Shown here piece after piece: positions 53,046 through 61,061 of a stretch of DNA of 64,000 bases. The stretch is from Microbispora oryzae (GTDB lineage: Bacteria; Actinomycetota; Actinomycetes; Streptosporangiales; Streptosporangiaceae), in the NCBI RefSeq assembly GCF_017896165.1, contig NZ_JAFCNB010000009.1:62001-126000 (forward strand), in the 5' to 3' direction. Numbering within the stretch: the stretch's first letter is position 1; the number at the start of each line of letters is the position of its first letter. The position numbers and the translations under genes are program-made. The notes under the pieces are model-generated. The model was not told the origin of the DNA and made no database searches. It worked only from the letters and a program-made list of their open reading frames with translations.

Positions 53046-54211
53046 CGGCTGCCCACTCCGGCACGGGCCGGGCCGCGCAGCGACCGGTAGAGGGCCTCGG
53101 TGTCGGCGACCAGCCGATCGGCGGCGAACGCCCGGGCGGCCCACCGGCGGGCCGAGTCGCCCAGCCGCCGGGACAGTCCGGGGTCGTCGAGCAGCCGGAG
53201 CGTGAGCCCGGCCAGCTCGGCGGCGTCGGGCTCGCACAGCAGACCGGTGTACCGGTCCTGCACCACCTCCGGCACGCCGCCCACCCGCGTGGCGACGGCG
53301 GGGACGCCCGCCATACCGGCCTCGACCAGCGCGAGCGGCGTGCCCTCGCTGTCGGAGGTCAGGAGCAGCACGTCGGCGGCCGCGTACACGGTCTCGACGT
53401 CCCTGCGCCAGCCGAGGAGGCGGAAGGAGTCCCAGACGGGCATGGCGGCCCGCTCCACGTCCTCCTTGAGCTCGCCGCTGCCGCACATGAGGAACCGGCA
53501 CTTCGGCATTCGTTCCAGGACGAGCCGCGCCACCTCGACGAAGCGGTCCGGCCGCTTGCTCCGCTTCAGCCTCCCGACGTACGCGACCACCGGGGCGTCC
53601 GGTGGGACGCCGAGCGACTCCCGCGCCGCGGCGCGGGACGGCAGAGGGCCGAGCTCGACACCGGGCGGGATCACGACGTACTGCTCGGGCCGGCCGATCC
53701 CGGTGGCGAGGAGGTCGTCGCGGAGGCGGGCGGCGACCGTGACGAGACGGTCGGAACGCCGGGCGAGGAACCGCTCGGCCCGCCGGTAGGCGGCTCGCCG
53801 GAGACGGGAGACGTCGTCGTGCAGCAGGTGCCCGTGGAAGACGTGCACCCGGGCCGCGCCGCCGCCCCACATGCCGGCCGCCAGCCGTCCGAGCGCGCCG
53901 GCCTTGGTGCCCTGCGTGTGCACGATGTGCGGCTGGAACTCGCGCATGGCCCTGACCAGACGGAGGAGCGCGCGGTAGTCGTCGGCGGGCTTGATCGCGC
54001 GGCCGAGACCGGGCACCCGGTGGACGGGGATCTTCTCGTCGCGCAACTGCAGGTGGTCGCCCTCGCCGCCGTCCACGTAACCGGTGTACAGGCGGTGGTC
54101 GAACTCCCGCGGGTCGAGGCGCTCGCAGAGCGCGGCGACCTGGGTGGCGGGGCCGCCGACGTTCATCCGGGCGATTATCTCCATGACACGAATCCGGTCA
54201 TCCGGTTTCAT
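53042..54211 (-). CDS. Glycosyltransferase family 4
   Basis: A 389-residue GT-B glycosyltransferase. The N-terminal domain begins RVMEIIARMNVGGPATQV and has HTQGTKAGALGRLAA; the C-terminal domain has VAYVGRLKRSKRPDRFVE and the nucleotide-sugar motif SDSEGTPLALVEAG with the two conserved glutamates. It retains what a retaining GT4 enzyme needs. The gene overlaps the WecA-like gene by four bases and is divergent from a WecC-like gene 166 bases away, suggesting a small surface-polysaccharide unit. Donor and acceptor unknown. Confidence 0.88.
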   Translation of the reverse strand: MKPDDRIRVMEIIARMNVGGPATQVAALCERLDPREFDHRLYTGYVDGGEGDHLQLRDEKIPVHRVPGLGRAIKPADDYRALLRLVRAMREFQPHIVHTQGTKAGALGRLAAGMWGGGAARVHVFHGHLLHDDVSRLRRAAYRRAERFLARRSDRLVTVAARLRDDLLATGIGRPEQYVVIPPGVELGPLPSRAAARESLGVPPDAPVVAYVGRLKRSKRPDRFVEVARLVLERMPKCRFLMCGSGELKEDVERAAMPVWDSFRLLGWRRDVETVYAAADVLLLTSDSEGTPLALVEAGMAGVPAVATRVGGVPEVVQDRYTGLLCEPDAAELAGLTLRLLDDPGLSRRLGDSARRWAARAFAADRLVADTEALYRSLRGPARAGVGSR

Positions 54212-54377
54212 GCTGGCTGCTCCCTGATCATGTCGGAGAAGCTAGCCCGCCTTACGATGCGCGACGGGGCGTCCGGAGGCACCCGGAGAAGACTTTCCCC
54301 TATCCGTGCCCAAGCCTTACACCCGCGGAGTCGGGCAATGAGGGCCCGTCCGGGACGCCGCTCCTACAGTCGTGCCC

Positions 54378-55661
54378 ATGGCGGAGAACCTCGCTGAGAA
54401 CCCTGCTGAGCACCTCGCGGAAGGCTACGCGGCAGGTTACGCGGAGAAGCTGGTCGTCGTCGGCCAGGGCCGCGCCGGGCTGCCCCTCGCGATGCGGGCG
54501 GTGGAGGCCGGGTTCCGCGTCGTGGGGATAGACGCGGACGAGTGGCGGGTCAAGCGGCTCAACGCCGGAGAGGCGTGCGTGGAGGGCGTCACGGAGGGTG
54601 AGCTGGCCGTGGCCCACGCCTCCGGCCGGTACGGCGTGAGCGCCGACTACGCCGACGCGGCCGGTTTCGACGTGTGCCTGGTGACGGTGCCGGTCCGGAT
54701 GCGGCACGGCGCCCCCGATCTCGGGCCGCTGGCCGCCGCCGCGGAGCGGCTGGCACCGCTGCTGCGCCGCGGCACGACGGTGGTCCTGGAGTCGACGACC
54801 TGCCCGGGGACGACCGAGGAGTTCCTCCGGCCGCTGCTGGAGGACGGATCAGGCCTGGTGGCCGGGGAGGACTTCCTGCTCGGGCACAGCCCGCGCCGTG
54901 CCGAGCCGGGCAACCCGCGGTGGCGGCTCGGCAACACGCCCAAGGTGGTGTCCGGGGTCGGCGCGGCCTCGCTGGACCGGATAGCCGAGGTCTACGGGCG
55001 GCTGGTGCGGGAGGTGGTCCGGGTCTCCTCGCCCCGGGTGTCCGAGCTGACCGCACTGCTGGAGGACGCCTTCACTCACGTGAACACCGCGCTCGCCAAC
55101 GAGTTGTCGGTCGTCGCCGGGCAGGTGGGCGCCGACCCGTGGGAGGTGATCGAGGCGGCGTCGACCCGGCCGTACGGCTATCTGCCGTTCACGCCGTCAC
55201 CGGGGCTGGACGTCCCGTGCCTGCCGCTGGACGTGTCATACCTGCCGTGGCAGGTCAGGCGGGGCGGGGGCGGCGCGTCGCGGCTCGTGCAGCTGGCCGA
55301 CGACGTCAACGGGCACATGGCCGATCAGGTGGTCAGCCGGCTCGGCCTGGCCCTCAACCGCAGGTGCCGGGCGGTGCGGGGCAGCCGCATCCTGCTGCTC
55401 GGCCTGTCTCCCATCGAGGTGCCGAAGGCGCTGTGCCGCCTCGGCGCCCGGGTGCGGGCCGCCGAGCCCCGCGCGGGCGAGATGCTGCCGCCGGCCGGGC
55501 TGGAGATCGTGGAGGCGACCGGCCCCGAGCTCGCCAAGGCCGACGTGGTCGTCGTCCTCAGCGGGGACGACTGCTTCGACTACGAACGGGTCCAGCGGAC
55601 GAGCCGGTTCGTGTTCGACACCCGAGGGCGATGCCGGGGCCCGAACGTGGAACGGCTGTGA
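54378..55661 (+). CDS. UDP-sugar dehydrogenase family protein (WecC/Ugd-like), divergent
   Basis: A 427-residue relative of UDP-glucose/UDP-ManNAc 6-dehydrogenases. The NAD site is LVVVGQGRAGLPLA (usually GLGYVG), HSPRRAEPGN corresponds to HSPERxxPG, and C281 in VPCLPLDVSYL fits the catalytic cysteine. The conserved lysine of ELTKxxENTFR is missing (SELTALLEDAFTHVN), and the C-terminal GxAYKxxxxDxRESP segment is shortened to GLSPIEVPKALCRLG. Probably an altered or non-catalytic member. The start could also be the GTG at 54372. Confidence 0.72.
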   Translation: MAENLAENPAEHLAEGYAAGYAEKLVVVGQGRAGLPLAMRAVEAGFRVVGIDADEWRVKRLNAGEACVEGVTEGELAVAHASGRYGVSADYADAAGFDVCLVTVPVRMRHGAPDLGPLAAAAERLAPLLRRGTTVVLESTTCPGTTEEFLRPLLEDGSGLVAGEDFLLGHSPRRAEPGNPRWRLGNTPKVVSGVGAASLDRIAEVYGRLVREVVRVSSPRVSELTALLEDAFTHVNTALANELSVVAGQVGADPWEVIEAASTRPYGYLPFTPSPGLDVPCLPLDVSYLPWQVRRGGGGASRLVQLADDVNGHMADQVVSRLGLALNRRCRAVRGSRILLLGLSPIEVPKALCRLGARVRAAEPRAGEMLPPAGLEIVEATGPELAKADVVVVLSGDDCFDYERVQRTSRFVFDTRGRCRGPNVERL

Positions 55662-55722
55662 GCGAGCTGTGAGCAGGACCGTGCGTAAGCGCCCGTGAGT
55701 AGGCGCCCGTGAGCCGGCGGCC

Positions 55723-56472
55723 TCAGCGGCGGGCCCTGGCGGACACCGTGGCCGCCAGCCGCCGGGGCACGTGCCTGCCGATCCCCGTGAGCACCTTGTA
55801 ACGGGTGGACGGCACGCTGACCACGCGGCCGAGGGCCAGGTCCCGCATGGCGTCGCGGGCGACCCGGTCGGCCGACAGCCACAGGAACCGGGGGACGCCG
55901 GAGACGTCCATGCGCGCCCGCTCGTGGAACTCCGTCCGGACGAGCCCGGGGCACAGCGCCATCACGCGCAGCCCCGTTCCCGCCAGCTCCGCGGCGGTCG
56001 CCTCGCTGAAGCTCACCACCCACGCCTTCGACGCGCCGTAGGTGCCGCTCGTGAAGAACGCGGCGACCGAGGCGACGTTGATCACACCGCCCGGGCCGCC
56101 GGCGGGCATGGCCGGGAGAGCGGCCCGGGTGAGGCGGAGCACCGCCTCGCAGTGGATCCGCAGCATCCGCAGCTCGTCCGCCATCGGCACCTCCCGCCCG
56201 TTGCCGTTGTGGCCGAAGCCGGCGTTGTTCACGAGCAGGTTGACGCCCGCGCCCAGCCGCTCCTCGACCGCCCCGATGCCGTCGTCGAGGCCGAGATCGG
56301 CGGGCAGCGTCTCGACGGCGACGCCGTAGCGTTCGCGCAGCGAGCCGGCCGACGACGCGAGGCGTTCGCGGTCACGGGCCACCAGGACGAGGGAGAAGCC
56401 GTCGGCGGCCAGGCGGCGGGCGAAGGCGGCCCCGATTCCCGCGGTCGCGCCGGTGATCAGTGCGGTGGGCAT
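55723..56472 (-). CDS. Short-chain dehydrogenase/reductase
   Basis: A 249-residue classical SDR: cofactor loop TGATAGIGAAFARRL, NNAGFG, and catalytic Ser/Tyr/Lys in VASVAAFF and TYGASKAW. The basic residue after the second strand (VARDRERL) suggests NADPH. It resembles the DltE/YqjQ-like group. It stands alone between the dehydrogenase-like gene and a convergently oriented neighbourhood; no substrate can be named. Confidence 0.9.
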   Translation of the reverse strand: MPTALITGATAGIGAAFARRLAADGFSLVLVARDRERLASSAGSLRERYGVAVETLPADLGLDDGIGAVEERLGAGVNLLVNNAGFGHNGNGREVPMADELRMLRIHCEAVLRLTRAALPAMPAGGPGGVINVASVAAFFTSGTYGASKAWVVSFSEATAAELAGTGLRVMALCPGLVRTEFHERARMDVSGVPRFLWLSADRVARDAMRDLALGRVVSVPSTRYKVLTGIGRHVPRRLAATVSARARR

Positions 56473-56497
56473 GACGGTGAGGCTACCGCGCCCGGGG

Positions 56498-56824
56498 CTA
56501 CGTCCCGGTGTGCCGCGCGATCAACTCCTCGACCTGGCCACTCAGCTTGGCGGCCCGGGGCCAGCCCGCGTAGAGGGTCAGGAAGACGACCGTCTCCCTG
56601 AGCTCGTCGGGGGTCAGCTCGCCGGCGCGCAGCGCGGTGTCGAGATGAAGTTCGATCACGTCGTCGAGCCCCTCGCCCACGAGCAGGCCGAGCAGCAGCA
56701 GGCGCCGTTCCCTGTCGCTGAGCGTGTCGCGCGACCACACCTCGGAGAACACGTGCTCCATCGTCATCCCGAACAGGCCGCCAGATTCCTCGCCGGCTCC
56801 GCCCCCTCCGAAGACCTGCTTCAT
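56498..56824 (-). CDS. Carboxymuconolactone decarboxylase-fold protein
   Basis: A 108-residue all-helical protein with the CMD/AhpD-type pattern (SDRERRLLLLGLLVGEG, then LHLDTALRAGELTPDELRETVVFLTLYAGWPRA). The CxxC of AhpD-type peroxidases is absent, so it is of the decarboxylase-like branch. It lies 25 bases upstream of the SDR gene on the same strand and could be co-transcribed with it. Substrate unknown. Confidence 0.83.
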   Translation of the reverse strand: MKQVFGGGGAGEESGGLFGMTMEHVFSEVWSRDTLSDRERRLLLLGLLVGEGLDDVIELHLDTALRAGELTPDELRETVVFLTLYAGWPRAAKLSGQVEELIARHTGT

Positions 56825-57243
56825 GCTTTTCAGCCCTCCCGCTCACCCGGCCGCGAAGTTCCTGACGACATGCATCAAGGTGTCGTTTTCTGGGCAGGGA
56901 CGCGTTACATCGCCGGGACCGGCGGCGGGAATCGCGGCGGAGATCGCGGTCCCTCCCGGCCTCCCGGCCCGGTCGTCGGGTCGGCGGTGAGCGGGACGCG
57001 ATCCGGGTATGGCCTGAATGGCGATGTCGTCGCCGCTGGTGGATGGTCTGCCAGGATAATTTCGTATCCTGCTGTTCACAGGCGGCGCCTGGCCGGGCAT
57101 TCTGGCTTGAGGTAACAACACGAGCCAAGGAACGGCCAAGATTTGGTCAAGTTTTCCAAGATGGCGTCGTGTTGCCGGGAGATGGATACTTGGGAAACGG
57201 GCACTACTACCTCGTAGACCCGCAAAGCGGAGGTTGCGCCCCA
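56825..57243. other. Gene-free leader region with phased CAAG motifs
   Basis: No gene recognised. The right part (57104-57160) is unusually AT-rich and holds CCAAG or TCAAG at 57125, 57136, 57147 and 57156, spaced 11, 11 and 9 bases. It lies upstream of the lipoprotein/FtsH-like operon and probably contains its promoter. Confidence 0.5.
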
Positions 57244-57951
57244 GTGGAAATACCGCGGGTAAGAACCGGGGTGGTAGGAGTGGCCGTTGGTACGGCCTTG
57301 GCCGCCTCGGTTCTGTCCGGCTGTGCCGGCCCCCAATATACGTATGTGCGTGACCAGGACGGCGCGACCTACTTCAAGGTTCCGTCGAGCTGGCAGCAGG
57401 TCGACCCGAAGGCGATCGAGGCGGCGCTGTTCGGAGATCCGGACTCGGCGACGGCGCAGGTGCAGAAGGAATCGGTCTGGACGGCCGCGTTCGACGCGCA
57501 CGCCAAACCGTCGGTGCTGCACCTGCTTGAGGGCTCGCCCGGAACGGACGACCAGCCGTTCGTCTTCGCCAAGGTGCAGAAACTCACCGAGGATGAGCAG
57601 AATTCAGCTTCGCTGAACATGTTGCGCAATTCGAGCGGGCTGCCCGTCGCGGTGACCGAAGACGTGCGGAAGCAACTCGAGAGCGACCAGGAATCCCAGC
57701 TCAAGGGGTTCGAACTGCTCGCCGACGACGTTCTGCCGGTGGCGGACGGGGTGCGCGGAGTGCGAAGCGTGTTCAACTACCGTTTGGACGGCGGAGTGCA
57801 GACGTTCGACGAGACCGCGTATCTGTCCGCGGACGGCTCGCACGTCTCGACGCTGCTGATCCGCTGCTCGGCCGCCTGCTATCGGCAGCGGGCCGCCGAA
57901 ATCGACCTGATCGCCAAGTCCTTCAAGGTCAAGCGCCTTATCAACCAATGA
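57244..57951 (+). CDS. Putative lipoprotein, FtsH-like operon partner
   Basis: A 235-residue lipoprotein with a GTG start, signal helix VGVAVGTALAASVLSGC and lipobox LSGC. The mature protein begins YTYVRDQDGATYFKVPSSWQ and looks like a mixed alpha/beta domain; two cysteines near the C-terminus (RCSAACYRQ) may bond. Family not recognised. GGAGG is ten bases before the start. Only 13 bases separate it from the FtsH-like protease, so it may sit on the outer membrane face and act as sensor or adaptor for it; that role is inference. Confidence 0.78.
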   Translation: MEIPRVRTGVVGVAVGTALAASVLSGCAGPQYTYVRDQDGATYFKVPSSWQQVDPKAIEAALFGDPDSATAQVQKESVWTAAFDAHAKPSVLHLLEGSPGTDDQPFVFAKVQKLTEDEQNSASLNMLRNSSGLPVAVTEDVRKQLESDQESQLKGFELLADDVLPVADGVRGVRSVFNYRLDGGVQTFDETAYLSADGSHVSTLLIRCSAACYRQRAAEIDLIAKSFKVKRLINQ

Positions 57952-57964
57952 AGGAGCCCCTCAT

Positions 57965-60937
57965 ATGAGCACGGCCCTCCCACCGAAGTACCACACTGAG
58001 GGGCTTCGGGAGCCGGGATCAGGTCCGGAGGACCGTGACCCCGTGACCCGGAAGCGGCTGGCGCTGTGGGACCGGACGAAGTTCCTGCTCCTGCTGGCCA
58101 TCGCGTACGGCGTGCTGCTGTGGAACACGACGGCGACCTACGAGGGGATCATCTCGCTCCGAGACGCCCTCGTGATCACCACCCAGCAGGCGTGGTGGGT
58201 CCTCGCCCTCGCGGGCGTCGAGGTGGTGCGGCAGTTCCACTTCCTCATCAGCGAGCGGTCCGCCGGCTATCACCGCCTGTGGACCCACAAAATCTTCGGC
58301 GGCTGGAACCGCTGGACCCACCGCCGGTTCAACGACTGGAACCGCTACCGCATCGCCCGGGCGATCAAGTGGGTCATCTGGATCGCGGTCATCGCGCTCG
58401 TGCTGGCCAAGGTGCAGAGCGTCTCGCCGATCCAGGCGCTGTACAACGTGCCCGCCACCATCTGGGGTTTCCTCCCCACGGTGCTGCAGATCGTGCTGCT
58501 CATGCTGCTGGCCGTCGGCCAGTTCGTGGCGATCTTCTGGTTCCTGTCGCGCGGCGGCGTCGACGTGTACTTCCCGGACGACATCAAGACCCGGTTCTCC
58601 GATGTCTGGGGCCAGGACCACGTGGTCGAGCGGGTCAAGGAGAACATCGTCTTCCTGGAGAAGCCCGACGAGATCGAGGCCAGGGGCGGCTACGTGCCGA
58701 GCGGCATCCTGCTGTGGGGCCCGCCCGGCACCGGCAAGACCCTCATGGCCGAGGCGGTGGCCGGCTCCACCGGCAAGCCGTACGTGTTCGTGGACCCCGG
58801 CGCGTTCATCAACATGTTCTTCGGCGTCGGCGTGCTCAAGGTCAAGTCGCTGTTCCGCAAGCTGCGCAAGCTGGCCCTGCGGTACGGCGGTGTGATCGTC
58901 TTCTTCGACGAGGCCGACTCGCTGGGCAACCGCGGCGCGCTGGCCCAGGGCGGCCCGGGAGGCTGGGGCCGTTCCGTCCCCGCGCCGTTCGAGGAGGCCG
59001 GCTGCAACGGCTTCGCCTACCTCGACCCGCACACCCGCCGCGTGCTCGGGCGGCACACCGCCGAGGCCCCGGCCGCGGCGCCGCAGGTCTCCAGGACCGG
59101 CGCGTTCGTCAACCGGCTCATGTACGGCGGGGGCATGGGAGGCGGCGGTGGCGGCATGGGCACGCTGGAGGCGCTGCTCACCGAGATCTCCGGCCTGAAG
59201 AAGCCGCGCGGCTTCGTCAACCGGTACGTCCGCAGGCTCCTCGGCATGCGGCCGAAGCCGCCGCCGAAGTACCGCATCCTGATCATGATGGCCACCAACC
59301 TGCCGGAGGCCCTCGACGAGGCGCTGCTGCGCCCCGGCCGGATCGACCGCATCTACAAGGTCGGCTACCCCTCCAAGGCGGGCCGGATCCGCACGTACAA
59401 GGGATACTTCGACAAGGTCAGCCACCAGCTGACCGACGAGCAGATGGACAAGCTCGCCACGATCACCCCGTACGCCACCGGCGCCACGATCAAGGACATG
59501 GTCAACGAGTCGCTGATCACCGCCATCCGGGACGGCCGAGACGTCATCACCTGGTCGGACGTGATGCGGGCCAAGCGCCTCAAGCAGCTCGGGCCGCCCG
59601 AGGACGTCGAGTACATCGAGCGCGAGCGGCACGCGGTGGCCGTCCACGAGGCGTGCCACGCGGTGGTCGCGTACCGGACCCGGCAGCACCTCGAGATCGA
59701 CCTCGCGACGATCGAGAAGGGCGCCGACTACCTGGGCATGGTCGCCAGCATCAAGCCGGAGGACCAGTTCACCCGGTGGAAGTCGGAGTATGAGGCGGAC
59801 ATCATGGTGTCCCTCGCCTCGCTCGCCGGCGAGCGGCTGTTCTTCGGTGAGGACAACTCCTCGGGAGTCTCGGGCGACCTGCAGTCGGCCACCATGCTCA
59901 CCGGCCTCATGGAGGCCCACTGGGGGATGGGAATCGGCGTCGCCTCGCTGCCCGCCCTCCAGGAGCTGGGCCTGCGCGAGGGCAAGGCGGCGCAGCCGAA
60001 GCCGGGCGGCGGGAGCGGCATCGGGTTCACCGGCAGCCCGGCGGGCCACCGCGACGAGATGGTGCCCGACATGCTCCCCGAGCGCATCGAGTTCAACCTG
60101 GCCCAGCTGCTGGAGAAGACCGCGGAGCTGATCAGGGAGAACCGGCGGGCCGTGCTGATCGTCGCGCACGCCCTCGAACAGCACAAGACGCTCAACGGCG
60201 ACGACGTGGTGGCCGTGATCGAGGGCCGGCGGGGCCCGCTGATCGACGGTTCCGTCTACATCTCCGACGAGTTCTACGAGGAGATCGAGGCATACCACGC
60301 CGCGGCGGTGGAGGCGCACCGCAGGCACAGCACGGTCCCGGTCGAGCTGCCGTTGCCGCCCCTCCGGGCGCTGGAGCCGTCGACCGTGGTGGCGCCCATG
60401 GCCGGTCCGCCGGCGATCGCCCCGGCGGGCGGGCCGCCGCCCGTCTTCGCGCCGGTGCAGTCGAACGGCACCTACAACGGGGGCGCGTACGGTGTGCCGC
60501 CCGCGCAGCCGGACTTCATCCCGTGGAACGGCGGCCCTGCGCCCCATCACCCGGCGCCCCTCGCCGCGGCCCCGCCCCGCCGCAGGTCGTACGGGACGCT
60601 GTGGGCGGTCGTGGGCGTGATCGTGGCGTTCGTGCTGCTCGTGCTGGTGGGCGTCGCGATCGCCGGGACGTCCGAGGGCGCCCAGGCGGCGGCCGGGCTG
60701 CCCGGCGGCCTGCCCGCCAGCACGGCCGTCATGCTGACGGTCGGGCTCGTCGCCGTGATCGGCGGCATCGCCGCCGCCGTCGTGCTGGTGCGAGGGCACA
60801 AGGCGGCCCGCCGGCAGGCCGAGTACGACCGGGACCGCGCGGCCGAGCGGGCGCAGCTGCTCGCGGCGGCCATGGATCCCGAGGTCGCCATGCGCCTGCT
60901 CGGGTACGACGGCCGTCGCGGCCCCGACCCGTCGTAG
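57965..60937 (+). CDS. Atypical FtsH-like AAA+ zinc metalloprotease
   Basis: A 990-residue membrane protein. Three or four hydrophobic helices (about residues 38-195) precede an AAA+ domain: Walker A GPPGTGKT at 252-259, Walker B VIVFFDEAD at 310-318, and ATNLPEALDEALLRPGRIDR at 443-462. An insert of about 75 residues, Gly-rich (GGGMGGGGGGMG), separates Walker B from that last motif. The protease zinc site HEACH is at 561-565, with D638 in SGDLQSAT as third ligand. Unlike FtsH, a Pro-rich linker and two further helices (about 879-941) close the protein. AAGGAG lies eight bases before the ATG. Confidence 0.85.
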   Translation: MSTALPPKYHTEGLREPGSGPEDRDPVTRKRLALWDRTKFLLLLAIAYGVLLWNTTATYEGIISLRDALVITTQQAWWVLALAGVEVVRQFHFLISERSAGYHRLWTHKIFGGWNRWTHRRFNDWNRYRIARAIKWVIWIAVIALVLAKVQSVSPIQALYNVPATIWGFLPTVLQIVLLMLLAVGQFVAIFWFLSRGGVDVYFPDDIKTRFSDVWGQDHVVERVKENIVFLEKPDEIEARGGYVPSGILLWGPPGTGKTLMAEAVAGSTGKPYVFVDPGAFINMFFGVGVLKVKSLFRKLRKLALRYGGVIVFFDEADSLGNRGALAQGGPGGWGRSVPAPFEEAGCNGFAYLDPHTRRVLGRHTAEAPAAAPQVSRTGAFVNRLMYGGGMGGGGGGMGTLEALLTEISGLKKPRGFVNRYVRRLLGMRPKPPPKYRILIMMATNLPEALDEALLRPGRIDRIYKVGYPSKAGRIRTYKGYFDKVSHQLTDEQMDKLATITPYATGATIKDMVNESLITAIRDGRDVITWSDVMRAKRLKQLGPPEDVEYIERERHAVAVHEACHAVVAYRTRQHLEIDLATIEKGADYLGMVASIKPEDQFTRWKSEYEADIMVSLASLAGERLFFGEDNSSGVSGDLQSATMLTGLMEAHWGMGIGVASLPALQELGLREGKAAQPKPGGGSGIGFTGSPAGHRDEMVPDMLPERIEFNLAQLLEKTAELIRENRRAVLIVAHALEQHKTLNGDDVVAVIEGRRGPLIDGSVYISDEFYEEIEAYHAAAVEAHRRHSTVPVELPLPPLRALEPSTVVAPMAGPPAIAPAGGPPPVFAPVQSNGTYNGGAYGVPPAQPDFIPWNGGPAPHHPAPLAAAPPRRRSYGTLWAVVGVIVAFVLLVLVGVAIAGTSEGAQAAAGLPGGLPASTAVMLTVGLVAVIGGIAAAVVLVRGHKAARRQAEYDRDRAAERAQLLAAAMDPEVAMRLLGYDGRRGPDPS

Positions 60938-60988
60938 GCCCGCTCGTAGGGCTCGCTCAGTTCCAGTCGCACGCCAGGTCTCGTCCGC

Positions 60989-61022
60989 GGAGCCGGTCAC
61001 CCCACGCCGGGTGACCGGCTCC
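60989..61022. terminator. Bidirectional hairpin between convergent genes
   Basis: GGAGCCGGTCACCC (60989-61002) and its exact reverse complement (61009-61022) form a perfect 14-base stem with a six-base loop. It lies between the ends of the FtsH-like gene (60937) and the aldehyde dehydrogenase gene (61062), so it can end both transcripts. No T-tract follows, as is usual in high-GC genomes. Confidence 0.8.
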
Positions 61023-61061
61023 CGCGCTCCCTGCCCATCCCGGGGGCTGCGGGACCTCGAT

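Noticed and set aside
58019-61000. Long antisense open frame (about 990 codons) opposite the FtsH-like gene
   Set aside because: Very Arg/His/Asp/Gly-rich translation without motifs, caused by codon bias of the real gene in high-GC DNA. The same holds for antisense frames opposite the permease, molybdenum subunit, HyuA and aldehyde dehydrogenase genes.
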